NCBI RefSeq assembly: GCF_963678635.1
Contig: NC_087064.1
Location: forward strand, 40,522,530-40,586,529
Reading direction: 5' to 3'
Origin: Symsagittifera roscoffensis
Taxonomy: Eukaryota; Xenacoelomorpha; Acoela; Convolutidae
Length of the DNA: 64,000 bases
Shown piece by piece: positions 34,161 through 46,330 of the stretch; within the stretch, counting starts at the first letter, position 1, and every line of letters begins with the position of its first letter. The notes under the pieces are model-generated. The model ran no database searches. It was given only the letters and a program-made list of their open reading frames with translations, and was not told the DNA's origin. The translations under genes and the position numbers were made by a program.

Positions 34161-34430
34161 CGAGTTGTAAAAAAATTTTTTGCGACCAAAAGTTCGCGAA
34201 CAAAACTTTGTGTCCAGACTTTCGCGACCCTTGACCAGAATTTTGCGACCAAATTTTGAGATGTCCACCCTTTCGCGGCCCACGGCGCGACTCAAGTCCA
34301 GACGTTCCAGACTCAAATTCTCGGTGCGACTATGCAAACTGAAAAAAAACTAAGTTAACTCTCGTTCTAAATCCGGATGCGGCGCGACCCTCAAAGTCTG
34401 GATATGAGTCTGGGACCTCGCCCCGGCAAG
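34161..34430. repeat. right end of the satellite array, with inverted terminal fragment
   Basis: Scattered GCGACC subrepeats are followed at 34393-34425 by CAAAGTCTGGATATGAGTC and then TGGGACCTCGCCCCGG. This is the reverse complement of the GGTCGAGGTCCCAGACTCAT / GTCCAGACTTTTG segment that precedes the cassette in long-class units. The array thus ends in a short inverted piece. Confidence 0.6.
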
Positions 34431-34946
34431 TAACTTGGTTTCTAGCTTCTCTTACCCCTGGAGTACACAGAGAAAAGAAAATGAGTGTTATATCGGCTAC
34501 CTTTCAATGTGTCAGATATAAATTTTCCTGCTTCGGAAAATCATGTGAACTATGTTATTAGTTAGTTTAGTTTGTTCTTCAATTCTTGATTGGATACATG
34601 TCATGTTTGTGTCTATTCGAAGTCGAATGAATGTGTCCATTCGATGTCCATTGGATAGTTCTATTTGAAGTCCAGTTAAAGAGAAAATAAACAGTTTTAA
34701 TTTAATTCTCTTTTTATTCTTTTATCACTAGTTAATCAGTTTAGTATTATACCAGTGGAATTCGAACATTTTTTAAACTAGTGCCGAATTAGCAACAGAG
34801 TAAATTTAGTTTTCTTATTCAACAAAAAAAAATTAATAAACGTAATTTTGAAGGCATTTTACGATTTGATTAGAATATATTTTCATCTACATTCAAAAAT
34901 AGAAACGAAAATTTTGTATAAAAACTGTGGGGCGTTTGTTGCTCAG
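34431..34946. other. AT-rich spacer, possibly intron of the next exon
   Basis: Nothing was recognised. Short ATTCGA and TCCATT direct repeats occur near 34610-34680. Confidence 0.35.
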
Positions 34947-35062
34947 AGGAGTCCATGCTGCACTTCTTTCTGCAGCTGAGCAGCCAGTTGAGGGTCATAC
35001 CAGACAGCCTAAACATGTCAAAAGTGAACGTGGACCACAGCTCCGGCAAAGCTCTTTCTAAG
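34947..35062 (+). CDS. orphan internal exon candidate
   Basis: A 116-bp GC-richer stretch is bounded by TTGTTGCTCAG and TCTAAG followed by GTTTTTCAG. One frame is fully open: two bases, then 38 codons, starting ESMLHFFLQLSSQLRVIPDS and ending VDHSSGKALSK exactly at the donor. The composition looks like ordinary host protein and unlike the surrounding repeats. The minus strand is also open (TFDMFRLSGMTLNWLL), with weaker splice sites, so the strand is not certain. The family is not recognised. It lies between the satellite array and a TIR element, with no partner exon in view. Confidence 0.45.
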
Positions 35063-35283
35063 GTTTTTCAGTTTTGGTTTGATTCGAGGTAGAAACTGTT
35101 TTTTCTTGGAAAAATAATTTGATCCATTATACTATTGTTCCATAAGCATAAATGAAAGTTTCATAATTTTTGACTTTTTCTCGATGTAGGAAAAAATTAT
35201 AGCACAGCGTGGGCTATTAATGCGAAAATTTTTATAACTCAAGTAAATCTCGAGGTATTAGAAGGCTTAATGGTATCAATAAC
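35063..35283. other. spacer
   Basis: Short AT-rich stretch between the exon candidate and the TIR element; nothing else was seen. Confidence 0.35.
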
Positions 35284-36211
35284 CCGGTGTGACCTCCATA
35301 CACCGAAAATGCTTATCATACAATTCCATACATCAAGTGTGTGGAAAAATGCTTGTCATACAATTTTCATACAGTTTATAAAAATGGTTGAAAATTGGTA
35401 TAAACTTATTTCTGTTGCTGTTTGATTCTAATAAAACAGTCTGGTGATAAAAAAACTGAGATTTTCGTTTTTTGAAAAAAATGCTCATCATACAATTCCC
35501 ATATACGGAAATTGTATGACTGGCATTTTTTTGATGGCGACTGGCGTTTTGAAGTAATTTTGAAAATTTGGCCCAAAATTTTTTTTTTTTTTCAACAGCA
35601 AATCGGATTTCGTACGCAAACAAACATTTTTCGAAAAAAAATTTTTGCATGCAAAATTTAATATTTTGTGTGCATAACGTAGTCCTGGATACGATAAAAT
35701 TGGCTTTTATTTTCTTTTCACATAAATTGTTTTTTCAAAAACGCAGAAAACTCCTATTTCCTTTAAATGGGGTGTTAATGTATGCCTTAATCAATGTCTG
35801 ATAATTTGAAAAATCAAAAATTTGAAATAATCATCATTAAAAAATTTTGCCAAAAAATAAAAGTTTGTTACTTTTGTTACATTAATTGTGAAAGACAGCC
35901 AAATGCAGGTCGTTTTCTAAGCATTGTAAAAGCAAGACGTCCAACCTTTGGTGTTTTGAGTAACCAAGGTCTTTGTCACTTGTGTTCGGTTGCAAACACA
36001 ACCGAAAATTTTTCAGAGGCTAAATTCAGAAAGAAAAAATCAAACTTTTTGGTTTATGGGAAAACACTTATCATACAATTTTCATATATGGAAAAATGTT
36101 TATCATAGAGTTTTCATACAGTTTTTTGTACGTATGGAATTGTATGAAATTGTATGACAAGAAGTTTCTCATATATGAAAATTGTATGATAAGAAGTTTT
36201 GGTCAACCCGG
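35284..36211. mobile_element. non-autonomous TIR element with multiple ATCATACAATT motifs
   Basis: The left end reads CCGGTGTGACC, then ATGCTTATCATACAATT and ATGCTTGTCATACAATT. The right end read in reverse gives CCGGGTTGACC, then CTTCTTATCATACAATT and CTTCTTGTCATACAATT. These are terminal inverted repeats of roughly 100 bp with the same two-step internal arrangement. Extra copies of the motif occur at 35485-35525 and 36060-36130. The middle has short open frames with no transposase-like features. A related fragment lies at 8.7-8.9 kb. Confidence 0.6.
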
Positions 36212-36593
36212 GAATGTATATTGAAGTCCTAATGGCCGAATCGGATTTCCGAAAAAAATTTCTGAGTCGAGAGACGCGGGTCTGACATGGCGAAATGAAC
36301 GAGATGGTGAACTACTTATATAATTCTAGTTAAATTCCTATGATACTATCTTCGAACCTTTTTTTTTCTTTAACAATTGCTTCTATTTGATTACTGTCAT
36401 CGAAATACTCTGCTACTCGCAGAGCAACTGGCTAATTTGGCATAAAGTACAAGTGCAAGATCAACTAGATTTTTCGGCATTTCCACTATAAATTTGACCA
36501 CGCTGACCCACTCTAAAAATTGTGGTACATTGAATTATGAAGTTTTTTTGAAATGTGGGTTTCTTTTATGAAGAAACTTAATTAATGAGAGTG
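36212..36593. other. spacer, nothing recognised
   Basis: AT-rich sequence between the TIR element and the start of the next retroelement. No coding or repeat signal was noticed. Confidence 0.35.
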
Positions 36594-38112
36594 ATGGAAT
36601 CAGTTTAAAAAAAGTATTTTATATCCAACCATTACAAGCTAGAAATCACTGTAAGCTATTTAGAACTATAACCAATTATGATCCATTACAAAACTTGTGA
36701 TAGTTTGTAAAGCTTGAACTATTTATAGTTTCAGCCAGATAAAAAAATTATTTAACTTAGAAAGCAGTTGCTCTTCTTTTCTTCTAACCTCGCAAGAATA
36801 CCAAAATATACTAAACCTACTGAGACTAGATTTAATAAGAATAAGGTTAGGATTGGTATTAGACTAAGAAGTTGCACGAATCTATCCGGCCGAAAATTAG
36901 ATGACGTGACGAAAAGACGATGTACCCCATCCGAAAATAATCTACACTCTTATAAATTTTCACGTGTTTTCACTTTAAAAATTGCGTGTTGGTAATCGAC
37001 AAAACAAAATGAGAAGGCCGCCCGGTTCTAAACATATCTGGTGCGACCAAACGAGATTCGAGCAGACCTATACTAACTCAGGTTTTGAAAAAACAAAGAT
37101 GTGACAAAACGAAAAAAAAACCAAGACAAACAAAAATTAAACTTAAGTTATTTCCACGTCCTAAAAACTATAGTGAAGCCGAGCAATTACTAAAGACAAA
37201 GTCGGGTCAGAAAAATGACGAAAGCCAAATAACTGCATCGCAAAGCGAGAAAAAGCAGACGACGACGATCAAACAAATCATTAAATTTCAAAATTTTGTT
37301 TAAGCTGTCTTAAATAGAGCCAAACAACTGACTTAATCAGCCGTATTGTCTTGATAATACCTTTATTTAAAATAGAACTTAAATAAACTGTCGACAAACA
37401 AAACTACATCTACCTCAAAACTCTAAATCTGCACTACTTTTTTTATATGTGTTTTGTTTTGAATTATAATTTAAAAAATGAATAAATTAAATAATAAATA
37501 ACTTTAATGGTAAATTCATCCAAAAATTGATGATTTTTTGCTTCTCATGTATCATTTCTGTTGTTGCTCTCCTTCATCTACGACAATAAATTTTTTTAAA
37601 CAATTAACCTAATTAGAAACAAGATCATAAAACCTTTCTTGAAGCTTTAACCATTTTTAACCATTCAATTATTCTTGAAATTTTTGATCAAGGCTTATTC
37701 TTGTTTATAAATTTCAAATCAAGATTTTTTTGATCAGATCATCAAGGCTTCCCTTGGATCTGTATTTTGTCAATTTCAAGTCTTTAATTCTAAAATTTTT
37801 GCTCTTGAAACAACTTTAATTGAAATTTCTATCATCAAGGCTTTCCTTGGATCAAAACTTCGAGCTGATCTCCTTATTTGAAGTGTCAAACCTCGATTCA
37901 CTATCCTATTTTTATAAACTATCCAGGACTAACTGGAAATTTTCTTCCGACTCAAACCATTGAAATTGGGCTAAAAAATGAAGAACTTCGGTTTCTCATC
38001 CCTCACTTGAATCTCACCTCTTAAAACTGACCCAGGCCTAGAAATAACTTTAAATTTAATAGGTACTATAATTTTATCGAAGAATCTATTTGTGTTCCCC
38101 TCTTGGGTTGAT
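36594..38112 (+). mobile_element. terminal repeat and leader (copy 2)
   Basis: It starts TGATGGAATCAGTTT and shares all landmarks with copies 1 and 3: AACCTCGCAAGAAT, AGACTAAGAAGTTGCACGA, TCCGGCCGAAAATTAGAT, GTGCGACCAAACGAG-like, AAGGCTTCCCTTGGATC, GAAGAACTTCGG and GACCCAGGC. A lysine-rich frame (37085-37303) may be a short leader peptide or chance. The boundary between LTR and leader is not fixed; a right-end fragment of the family at 49.1 kb matches only the first ~205 bp. Confidence 0.65.
37737..37760 (+). promoter_or_regulatory. bulged hairpin motif in leader copy 2 (first of two)
   Basis: GATC, a two-base AT bulge, then CAAGG, a CTTC loop, CCTTG and GATC. A second copy at 37830-37853 has the CTTT loop. 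The arms pair perfectly over 5 + 4 bp apart from the bulge. Similar but less perfect motifs occur in leader copy 3 at 51566-51589 and 51632-51655. Confidence 0.4.
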
Positions 38113-39460
38113 TTAACATTCCCCAACCGTTAATCTTAAATATTTTTTCGAGAGCATTATCAAATTATCTTTTTGAACTGATATCTTCCCTCCCCAACCT
38201 GTCTTGCCACGAAAATACGACCCAAGGATTAGGATGACCTCAAAAAAAGAGTAAGAACTTACAGTATAGGAAATCAAAATTAATAACTGGATTGTGAATC
38301 AATCATTCTAATAATAGCGTCAAGAGAAACTGGGAAACAAACCAACCATAGTTTTACAAATTTGTTGAATACAAGATACTATATACGACCTTGCTATGAC
38401 ACCACACAAACAGAACAAAACATATATCAAATCAAAAAGTACATCATAAACCTCGGTACAAAAACATGTTTTAATAAACCAATTTTTCAGAAACCGAAAC
38501 GCAATTTCCGAACTCGACGCAACAACTAAACAACACCTCAAAAAATAACGATATCTACCAAAAGATAAATATAAACTAGTCAGCGATCAAAAATATTTTT
38601 CTAAATTCAAAGCTACAACAGCTATAATATGTAAATTTGACAGAATAAAATTTTTTAATTCTCGGATCAAAACATTCAACAGTCTATTCACAGATCAAAA
38701 ACCTATAATTTTTCTGAAAAATGTTGCAAAAACAAAATATTCAATTTCAAATCAGCTCAAATTTTACAATTGAACTGAATATCTAGAAGAGAGGAAAAAT
38801 CACAACAACACCAGCCATCTAAAGATAGAAATCAACCGAGAAATGATTATAAATATTTTTTTCCAAAATTGAAAATTTTTTTAAAAAATTTCGATTTTCA
38901 AGAGCCAAGCTGAAAACAAAACACACTCAAAAGTATAAAATTACTTGGCAAATACCCTCTATACACCTCTTAAACATCTTTTTAAGATATATATCTGATT
39001 CTTTTTCAATGATTTCAAATTCCAAAACCAAATTTTAATTTCTCAGAAATGAATTTGAAACAGTTAGCCAATCGCAGCTCTCCAAGTTTTCACATATTCA
39101 ATTCTCCACCACAAATCAAATGAACGATTAGTTCAAAACTTGAACTAAAACTGTAAATCTACTTTCAGAACCTTCAGGTCAAAAACAACCACAACCTCCA
39201 ATTTGACGCAACTCGAATAAACATTATATGAAATTTACAATCCCCTGCTATCACTGAACATGAAAATAAACATTATTGTATGAGCTCAGACCAAAAAAAA
39301 AGACAAGGTCTAAAGCTAAAAAATCACCTGATCTCCTAGCTTAATATTATGCTCCCACAAAAAGACTCCCGATCATCCTATAATTAAAAAGAAAGAACTA
39401 GCAACTTAAAACTCGACTCATTAGACTGGTCTTACCAAAGTTTCCCTATATCTAACCCAC

Positions 39461-39847
39461 TTGTCAAAAGTCAAGAACTGTTGTTCCCAAAAAATCATGA
39501 ATTGCCTTTTCACTAGCAATAGTTTCAAAAATCACATTTATCGAAGGATATTACCAAAAACATATATCTTCTTGAATTCCTCTGACAAAAATACAAAAAA
39601 AAACCATCTCAGAATTGCTGATCATTATCAAAAAACAGATTCCTCAACGGTTGACCCACTCCAAAATTCAAACCGAAAATCCCGCACAACCAATAATTCA
39701 ATAACGCAGTCAACTGAATCTGAAACATCTACCCAGATATCATACATCGAAAACCCATATACCTTCAAGGAAAGACAAGTATTTTTGCATTCCCCAACCG
39801 TCAAACTCAAACATTTCTTCGAGAGCACTAACGAATTATCTTTTTGA
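39461..39847 (+). pseudogene. open frame in tandem copy 1, pol-env linker remnant
   Basis: This is a 128-codon frame with a basic, Cys-containing start (NCCSQKIMNCLFTSN) and a Ser/Thr-rich end with ENPYTFKERQVFLHSP. The same frame is open in the next copy (41134-41520), with its first ~50 codons unchanged and about a dozen amino-acid changes later. It is broken in the third. No methionine at a convincing start was found (the frame opens with TTG). No family is recognised. Its place just before env suggests the end of pol or the start of the env region. Confidence 0.4.
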
Positions 39848-41133
39848 ATTGATATTTTCCCTCGCAAACCCGTCTTGCCACAAAAATACGACCTAAGGAT
39901 TAGGATGATCTCAAAAAAGAGTAAGAACTTACAGTATAGGAAATCAAAATTAATAACTGGATTGTGAATCAATCATTCTAATAATAGCGTCAAGAGATGA
40001 ACTGGGAAACAAACAAAACATAGTTTTACAAAATTGTTGAATACAAGATACTATATACGACCTTGCTATGACACCACTCAAACAGAACAAAACATTTATC
40101 AGATCAAAAAAAAACATCACAAACCTCGGTACAAAAACATGTTTTAATAAACCAATTTTTCAGAAACCGAAACGCAATTTCCGAACTCGACGCAACAACT
40201 AAACAACACCTCAAAAAACAACAATATCTACCAAAAGATAAATATAAACTAGTCAGCGATCAAAAATATGTTTCGAAATTCGAAGCTACAACAGCTATAA
40301 TATGTAAATTTGACAGAATACAATTTTTTAACTCTCGGATCAAAACATTCAACAGTTCTTTTCACAGATCAAAAACCTATAATTTTTCTGAAAAATGTTG
40401 CTAAAACAAAACGTTCAATTTCAAATCAGCTCAAATTTTACAATTGAACTGAATATCTGGAAGAGAGGAAAAATCACAACAACACCAGCCATCTAGAGAT
40501 AGAAATCAACCGAGAAATGATTATAAAATTTTTTTTCCAAAATCAAAAATTTTTTAAAAAAAATTCGATTTTCAAGAGCCAAGCTGAAAACAAAACACAC
40601 TCAAAAGTATACAATTACTTGGCAAATACCCTCTATACCCCTCTTAAACATCTTTTTAAGATATATGTCTGATTCTTTTTCAATGAATTCAAATTCCAAA
40701 ACCAAACTTTAATTTCTCGGAAATGAATTTGAAACAGTTAGCCAATCGCAGCTCTCCAAGTTTTCACATATTCAATTCTCCACCACAAATCAAATGAACG
40801 ATTAGTTCAAAACTTGAACTAAAACTGTAAGTCCACTTTCAGAACCTTCAGGTCATAAACAACCACAACCTCTAATTTGACGCAACTCAAATAAACATTA
40901 TATGAAATTTACAATCCCCTGCTATCACTGAACATGAAAATTAACATTATTGTATGAGCTCAGACCAAAAAAAAGACAAGGTCTAAAGCTGAAAAATCAC
41001 CTGATCTCCTAGCTTAATATTATGCTCCCACAAAAAGACTCCCGATCATCCTATAATTAAAAAGAAAGAACTAGCAACTTAAAACTCGACTCATTAGACT
41101 GGTCTTACCAAAGTTTCCCTATATCTAACCCAC

Positions 41134-41520
41134 TTGTCAAAAGTCAAGAATTGTTGTTCCCAAAAAATCATGAATTGCCTTTTCACTAGCAATAGTTTCA
41201 AAAATCACATTTATCGAAGGATATTACCAAAAACATATATCTTCTTGAATTCCTCTGACAAAAATACAAAAGAAAACCATCTCAGAATTGCTAATCATTA
41301 TCAAAAAACAAAATCCTCAACGGTTGACCCACTCCAAAATTCAAACCGGAAACCCCGCACTACCAGTAGTTCAATAACGCAGTCAACTGAATCTGAAACA
41401 TCTACCCAGATTTCATACATGGAAAACCCATATACCTTCAATGAAAGACAAGTATTTTTGCATTCCCCAACCGTCAATCTCAAACATCTCTTCAAGAGCA
41501 CTAACAAATTATCTTTTTGA
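41134..41520 (+). pseudogene. open frame in tandem copy 2, same linker remnant
   Basis: This is the duplicate of the frame at 39461-39847. Differences are mostly amino-acid replacing (for example IADHYQKTD versus IANHYQKTK, FKERQ versus FNERQ). This is what relaxed evolution would give, so I do not take the open frame as a sign of function. Confidence 0.4.
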
Positions 41521-43080
41521 ATTGATATTTTTCCTCGCAAAACCGTCTTGCCACGAAAATACGACCCAAGGATTAGGATGATCCCAAAAAAGAGTAAGAA
41601 CTTACAGTATAAGAAATCAAAATTAATAACTGGATTGTGAATCAATCATTCTAATAATAGCGTCAAGAGATAAACTGGGAAACAAACAAACCATAATTTT
41701 ACAAATTTGTTGAATACAAGATACTATATACGACCTTGCTATGACACCACACAAACAGAACAAAACATATATCAGATCAAAAAAAAAACATCAAAAACCT
41801 CGGTACAAAAACATGTTTTGATAAAACCAATTTTTCAGAAACCGAAACGCAATTTCAGAACTCGACGCAACAACTAAACAACATCTATCCCTACATCAAA
41901 ACATTCAAATGTTCTATTCACACATTAAAAACCTATAATTTTTCTGAAAAATTTTGCAAAAACAAAATGTTCAATTTCAAATCAATTCATGTTTTACATC
42001 CACTTCAGATCTAAAAACTGTAAGCTTCCTTATAAGTTCAAATTTCGCTATGCAAAAAACTGAATATCTGGAAGAGCGGAAAAATCTCAACAACGCCAGT
42101 CATCTAGACATAGAAATCAACCGAAAAAAGATTTTAAAAATTTTATTCCACAATCAAAAATTTTTTAAAAAATTCCATTTTTCAAGAGCCAAGCTAAAAA
42201 AAACACATTCAAAAGTATACAATTACTTGGCAAATACCCTCTACACGCCTCTTTAACATATTTATAAGATATATATCTGATTCTTTTTCAATGAATTTAA
42301 ATTCCAAAACCAAGCAATGATTACTCAGAAATAATTTTGAACCAGTTAGTGAATCGCAGCTCTCCAAGTTTTCACATATTCAATTCTCCACCACAAATCA
42401 ACTGAACAATTAGTTTAAAACTTGAACTAAAACTGTAAATCCACTTTCAGAACCTTCAGGTCAAAAACAACCTCAACCTCATTTTTGACACAACTCAAGT
42501 AAACATTATATCAAAATTACAATCCCCTACTATAACTGGACATGAAAATGAACAGTATTGTACAAACTCAGGCCAACAAAATCCCCAAAAGACAACAAGG
42601 TCTAAAGCTAAAATATCACTAGTTCTCCTAGCCTAATGTTGGGCTCCCACAAGACGACTCCTGATCATCCTATAAATAAAAAGTAAGAACTAGCAAGTTA
42701 AAACTTGACTCATCAGACTGGTCTTCACCAAAGTGTCCCTACATCTAAACCAATTGTCAAAAGTCAAGAATTGTTGTGAGTTCCCAAAAAATCTTGAATT
42801 GCCTTTTCACTAGCAATAGTTTAAAAATCACAATTATCGACTATCAAAAACATATAACTTCCTGAATTCTTCTGACAGAATACAAAAAGAAACCATCTCA
42901 GAATTGCTGATCATTATCAAAAAACAGATTCCTCAACGGTTGACCCACTCCAACATTCAAACCGGAAACCCCGCACAACCAGTAATTAAATAACGCAGTC
43001 AACTGAATCTGAAACATCTACCCAGAGTTCATACGACGAAACCCCCACATACCTTCAAAGAAAGACAAGTACCTTTATCA

Positions 43081-43800
43081 GAACCACTAACTCGAGCACA
43101 TCATAACGCTACACTGCGTGAAACACAAAAGAAAACAACAAACAACCTCTACCCGCCACTATCACAAGGCTTAAGCAGATTTCGACATCATAGTCAAAAT
43201 CAAAATAATTCAAAAACAAATAATTCGACCACGACGTAGTAGAAGTTTTGCAACACTACGAATGCAATTTAACATACCCGCAACGTCGGCACCTTCTACT
43301 TCATCCACTCTCCCAAAAACTATCGAAAGAACACCCTACACCTACAAGTCAAATTTCACCACAACATATACAAAATCTGCTATCTGACTAGCTAGGTTCA
43401 ACTACAACCTCAGTACAAATTCGAGAAAAACCATTTAACCCACCAACCCTTTCACAGAGACTTCCGTAGTGGATGAAATATGTCTTTCCCCATGTTAAAC
43501 CAAGCCTAGCTAACGATCCAAACGAGCTAACTTCTAGTACAATTTCAACAAGCGCACCAGAAACACTTTCCCACTTTTCCTTTTATCAACCCCATAAACT
43601 GTTTGACCTCCAAATACCTCTCCCATGAATTTACAACAGCATCTCAATAAAAAATATCAAGAATTACAAAACCCAAATAAACCCCTACGATTAGATTGGA
43701 ACACCTACGTATCAGCTCTTGCTTTGTTCGGACAACATTTTGATAGCACTCAACTTCAAAGTTGGGCACTTATTCGATTACAATAAAGACAAGACATCCT
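43081..43800 (+). pseudogene. pre-env region with Pro/Ser/Thr-rich and short reading frames
   Basis: Fragments such as ATSAPSTSSTLPKTIERTPY at 43270-43390 continue the Ser/Thr-rich character of the upstream linker. A separate 54-codon frame from ATG 43626 reads MNLQQHLNKKYQELQNPNKP followed by LRLDWNTYVSALALFGQHF. It is followed, after one stop, by further charged sequence. It looks like a helical domain of a larger lost protein. Its family is not recognised. Confidence 0.4.
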
Positions 43801-44056
43801 CAAAGATAAACAAGACCAAAATTTTGAAATATTATCTCAGAAAAACCTAGTCCTAAAGTTTAAAAAACAATCAAGTTAAAAAACATTACAAATCTCCCAC
43901 TACCACTGTGTCAACCAGACATAACAGTACAAGTTTTGCTCTCCCCATTTATTTGGACAGAAATAATCTATAAATACAACATATACGCTAAAAACATTTG
44001 GCTGTACATCTTTTGACAACCCATTTTCGAGACTATCATACACATTTTTTTAAATA

Positions 44057-46027
44057 TTGACGTCATTTAATAACTTTGGTATCCTCGCTCGAACCGAACC
44101 CACAGTTCACAATTATTCATCTTTCCCGACTCAACACATCAACATCAACTTGAACAAAGCCAAGGCCATATACAACTCGACGAAAAACTCCCAAATCATG
44201 GTGCACACGGACAGTTATTTTTTGATTCCCACGACAAAATTTGGATACCTCTTTTTGTTATAAAAGACCCATCAAAGCCAGCACGAAAAACACTGGTTAC
44301 AAGGAAATAGTATTTTTTGATTGGAAAAAAATCAACTCGAACAAATTCAACTCAAACGAGTTTTAGAAGACGACATTATATTATATCAAGGCACCCGCTT
44401 ACCTTGTAAAATTGATCAAGGATAATGTGACCCAACAACTCGTACCCAGGAAACTATTAATTGGTTCCCTGAAAATGCATGTACCAACTTCCAAGTTGCT
44501 AAAACTCAACCAAGAATGATTAAACTTTTTGAAAAAAAACTTCACGGAACCAAAACAATTCAACGAACTACACCAGCATTAACAAAAAAGCCACAGATAT
44601 ATATAGAATTATTGAAGGAACTGAAAATAAACTAACACGATTTCAAATCTAGCCAGAAACAAATTTTGCATGTTAATTTTAGAAACGACTAATTAAAACA
44701 CAATACTCCAAAGTTCTTGTTGAATAGGAAAAAAGATCCAAACAACCTATAGACCTGTTAAATTACAAAGAAACAAGGGATAAATAAGCGGAAAATTTCT
44801 GCCATAAAACAAAGAAAGTACACGTTTACAAGAACTATCACTAACGAAATACACATGTTTTATAGCATATCATTATGACATACATATTGACATGAAACTT
44901 GATTTTACTATAGGAAAGATTTTTCAAAAATTATAACTCTCAGAAGTCGACATACTACATCATCCCTGCAAATTAGAAAGAACGCAGAACCTACAATCTC
45001 TAGAACTCGCATTAATAAAAAGTTGGTATGCAGGACATTGCTTTTTGAGAATTTTTTCAAACTTCAACGCTTACGAAGGAAACGTGCTTTGGTCTTGAAC
45101 TTGTACTAAAAAAGTCTCACCACTCTATTTCTTTACAAAAAAGCGCTGTTACAAAACGAATACCAGTTTTTTAACAATCAATTTCATTTTGTAGATACTT
45201 TCTCATTCAAACATAATTTTGGGATACCGCCGTCCAATGTGGGTCAAAATATAGTAATAACGTAGTACAACTCAATCCAGAGGAAGATAAGTTTTTTCTG
45301 TGCACAACATACCCAACATTAATGCCACGTATAAAGAAGTTTTCACTAGACAGCATATTCGCTATAGCTCGAACTCCAAAAACTGATCTGTTTTCTATGG
45401 AAATTTGTTCTAATTCTGTCGTACACATCAAAAACGAACGCAACAGTTTCAAAAAAATCTCACAAAAATGGTCACCATACAAAAACAATCAATTGATCAA
45501 AACCTCAGCATCAGGAAACTCGCTCAAATAGCTGATTTTCTCAGACATCTCTAATCAAGAGTGCAGTGGATGTTTTATAGATTTTAATATTTACAATTAT
45601 CTCAACGGAGAAAAAATACGCCCGCAAGATTTTTACCGATCAAAATTTTTAGTTTTCTTGACATTAAAAATGAACTACCAGCCTTTTCAGTATGGTCCTA
45701 TTATTCCTAAAATGACTGACTATCTTATATGAAATGCTTATTTTTTGAAAAGCACATACAAAACACACACAACTTAACAGAAGAGCCAGCGTAAGAAAAG
45801 TTTCATTGGCGAGGTTTTTTTGGAATTTTCTCTACTTCTTTAAGCAAAACATTACTGGACGCACAAATTCACGACTTCATCAAAATAATGAACAGCAGCG
45901 AAGATCCATCTCACATTATGCATATCAGCGACATTATAATGGTGATGAAACATATGAACAAATAACAGAACAACCTCACGCGGTTAGTTTTCGTTCTGAA
46001 AACAACAATTCTTTTAGCCCACAATGA
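44057..46027 (+). pseudogene. env: env-like glycoprotein remnant
   Basis: By position (after the pol traces, before the 3' terminal repeat) this is where an envelope gene lies in gypsy-type elements that have one. Readable parts in order are: a Cys-paired stretch LPCKIDQG then CDPTTRTQETINWFPENACT (44384-44520, one stop between); YHYDIHIDMKLDF near 44870; TVHNIPNIN-type sequence and a 69-codon frame at 45322-45531; LNGEKIRPQDF near 45600; and a C-terminal frame 45806-46027. That last frame has an aromatic hydrophobic run FFWNFLYFFK followed by a basic Arg/Asn/Gln-rich tail, as in a membrane anchor plus cytoplasmic tail. Stops and frameshifts are scattered throughout. The same IHYEIHLDMK and LNGEEYRPQDI strings recur near 63.1-63.8 kb. 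The env call is inference from position and layout. Confidence 0.55.
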
Positions 46028-46330
46028 GCAACCATCTTGGATCTCTCTATCAATCCCTCTCTTACCCTTCCAATCTTCTTAACGACAACACTCTGTCTTT
46101 TCCTTTTCAGATATCTTTGTTTCACTGAAGATACGGTCTTTGACACACTTTGTTCTCTTAAAATAACTCCTGGCGAAGTTCTTGACTCAGGAGCGAGTCC
46201 CACTACTAATTGTTCACAAGCACTTTTTACCCCAATATCTCCTTTAATCTCTATAGTAAACCTTTCAAATTACAGTTCATCTCACACAGACTCAACCCCA
46301 AACGTTTTCCCCTCTTTCTTGTACACTTCC

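Larger units (their letters stand above)
38113..43080 (+). repeat. three tandem copies of a ~1.67-kb retroelement segment
   Basis: The landmark GACC(C/T)AAGGATTAGGATGA recurs at 38219, 39890 and 41563, that is 1671 and 1673 bp apart. The third copy runs to about 43080 and has a ~75-bp deletion near 41883. Each copy starts with an RNase H-like trace (the string Leu/Phe-Gly-Ser-Lys followed by an acceptor for TDQKP) also seen at 59.38 kb in the second element. It continues through a charged EYLEERKN segment to a Ser/Thr-rich ENPYTF(K/N)ERQ end. In the second element the corresponding segment occurs once. Confidence 0.85.
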
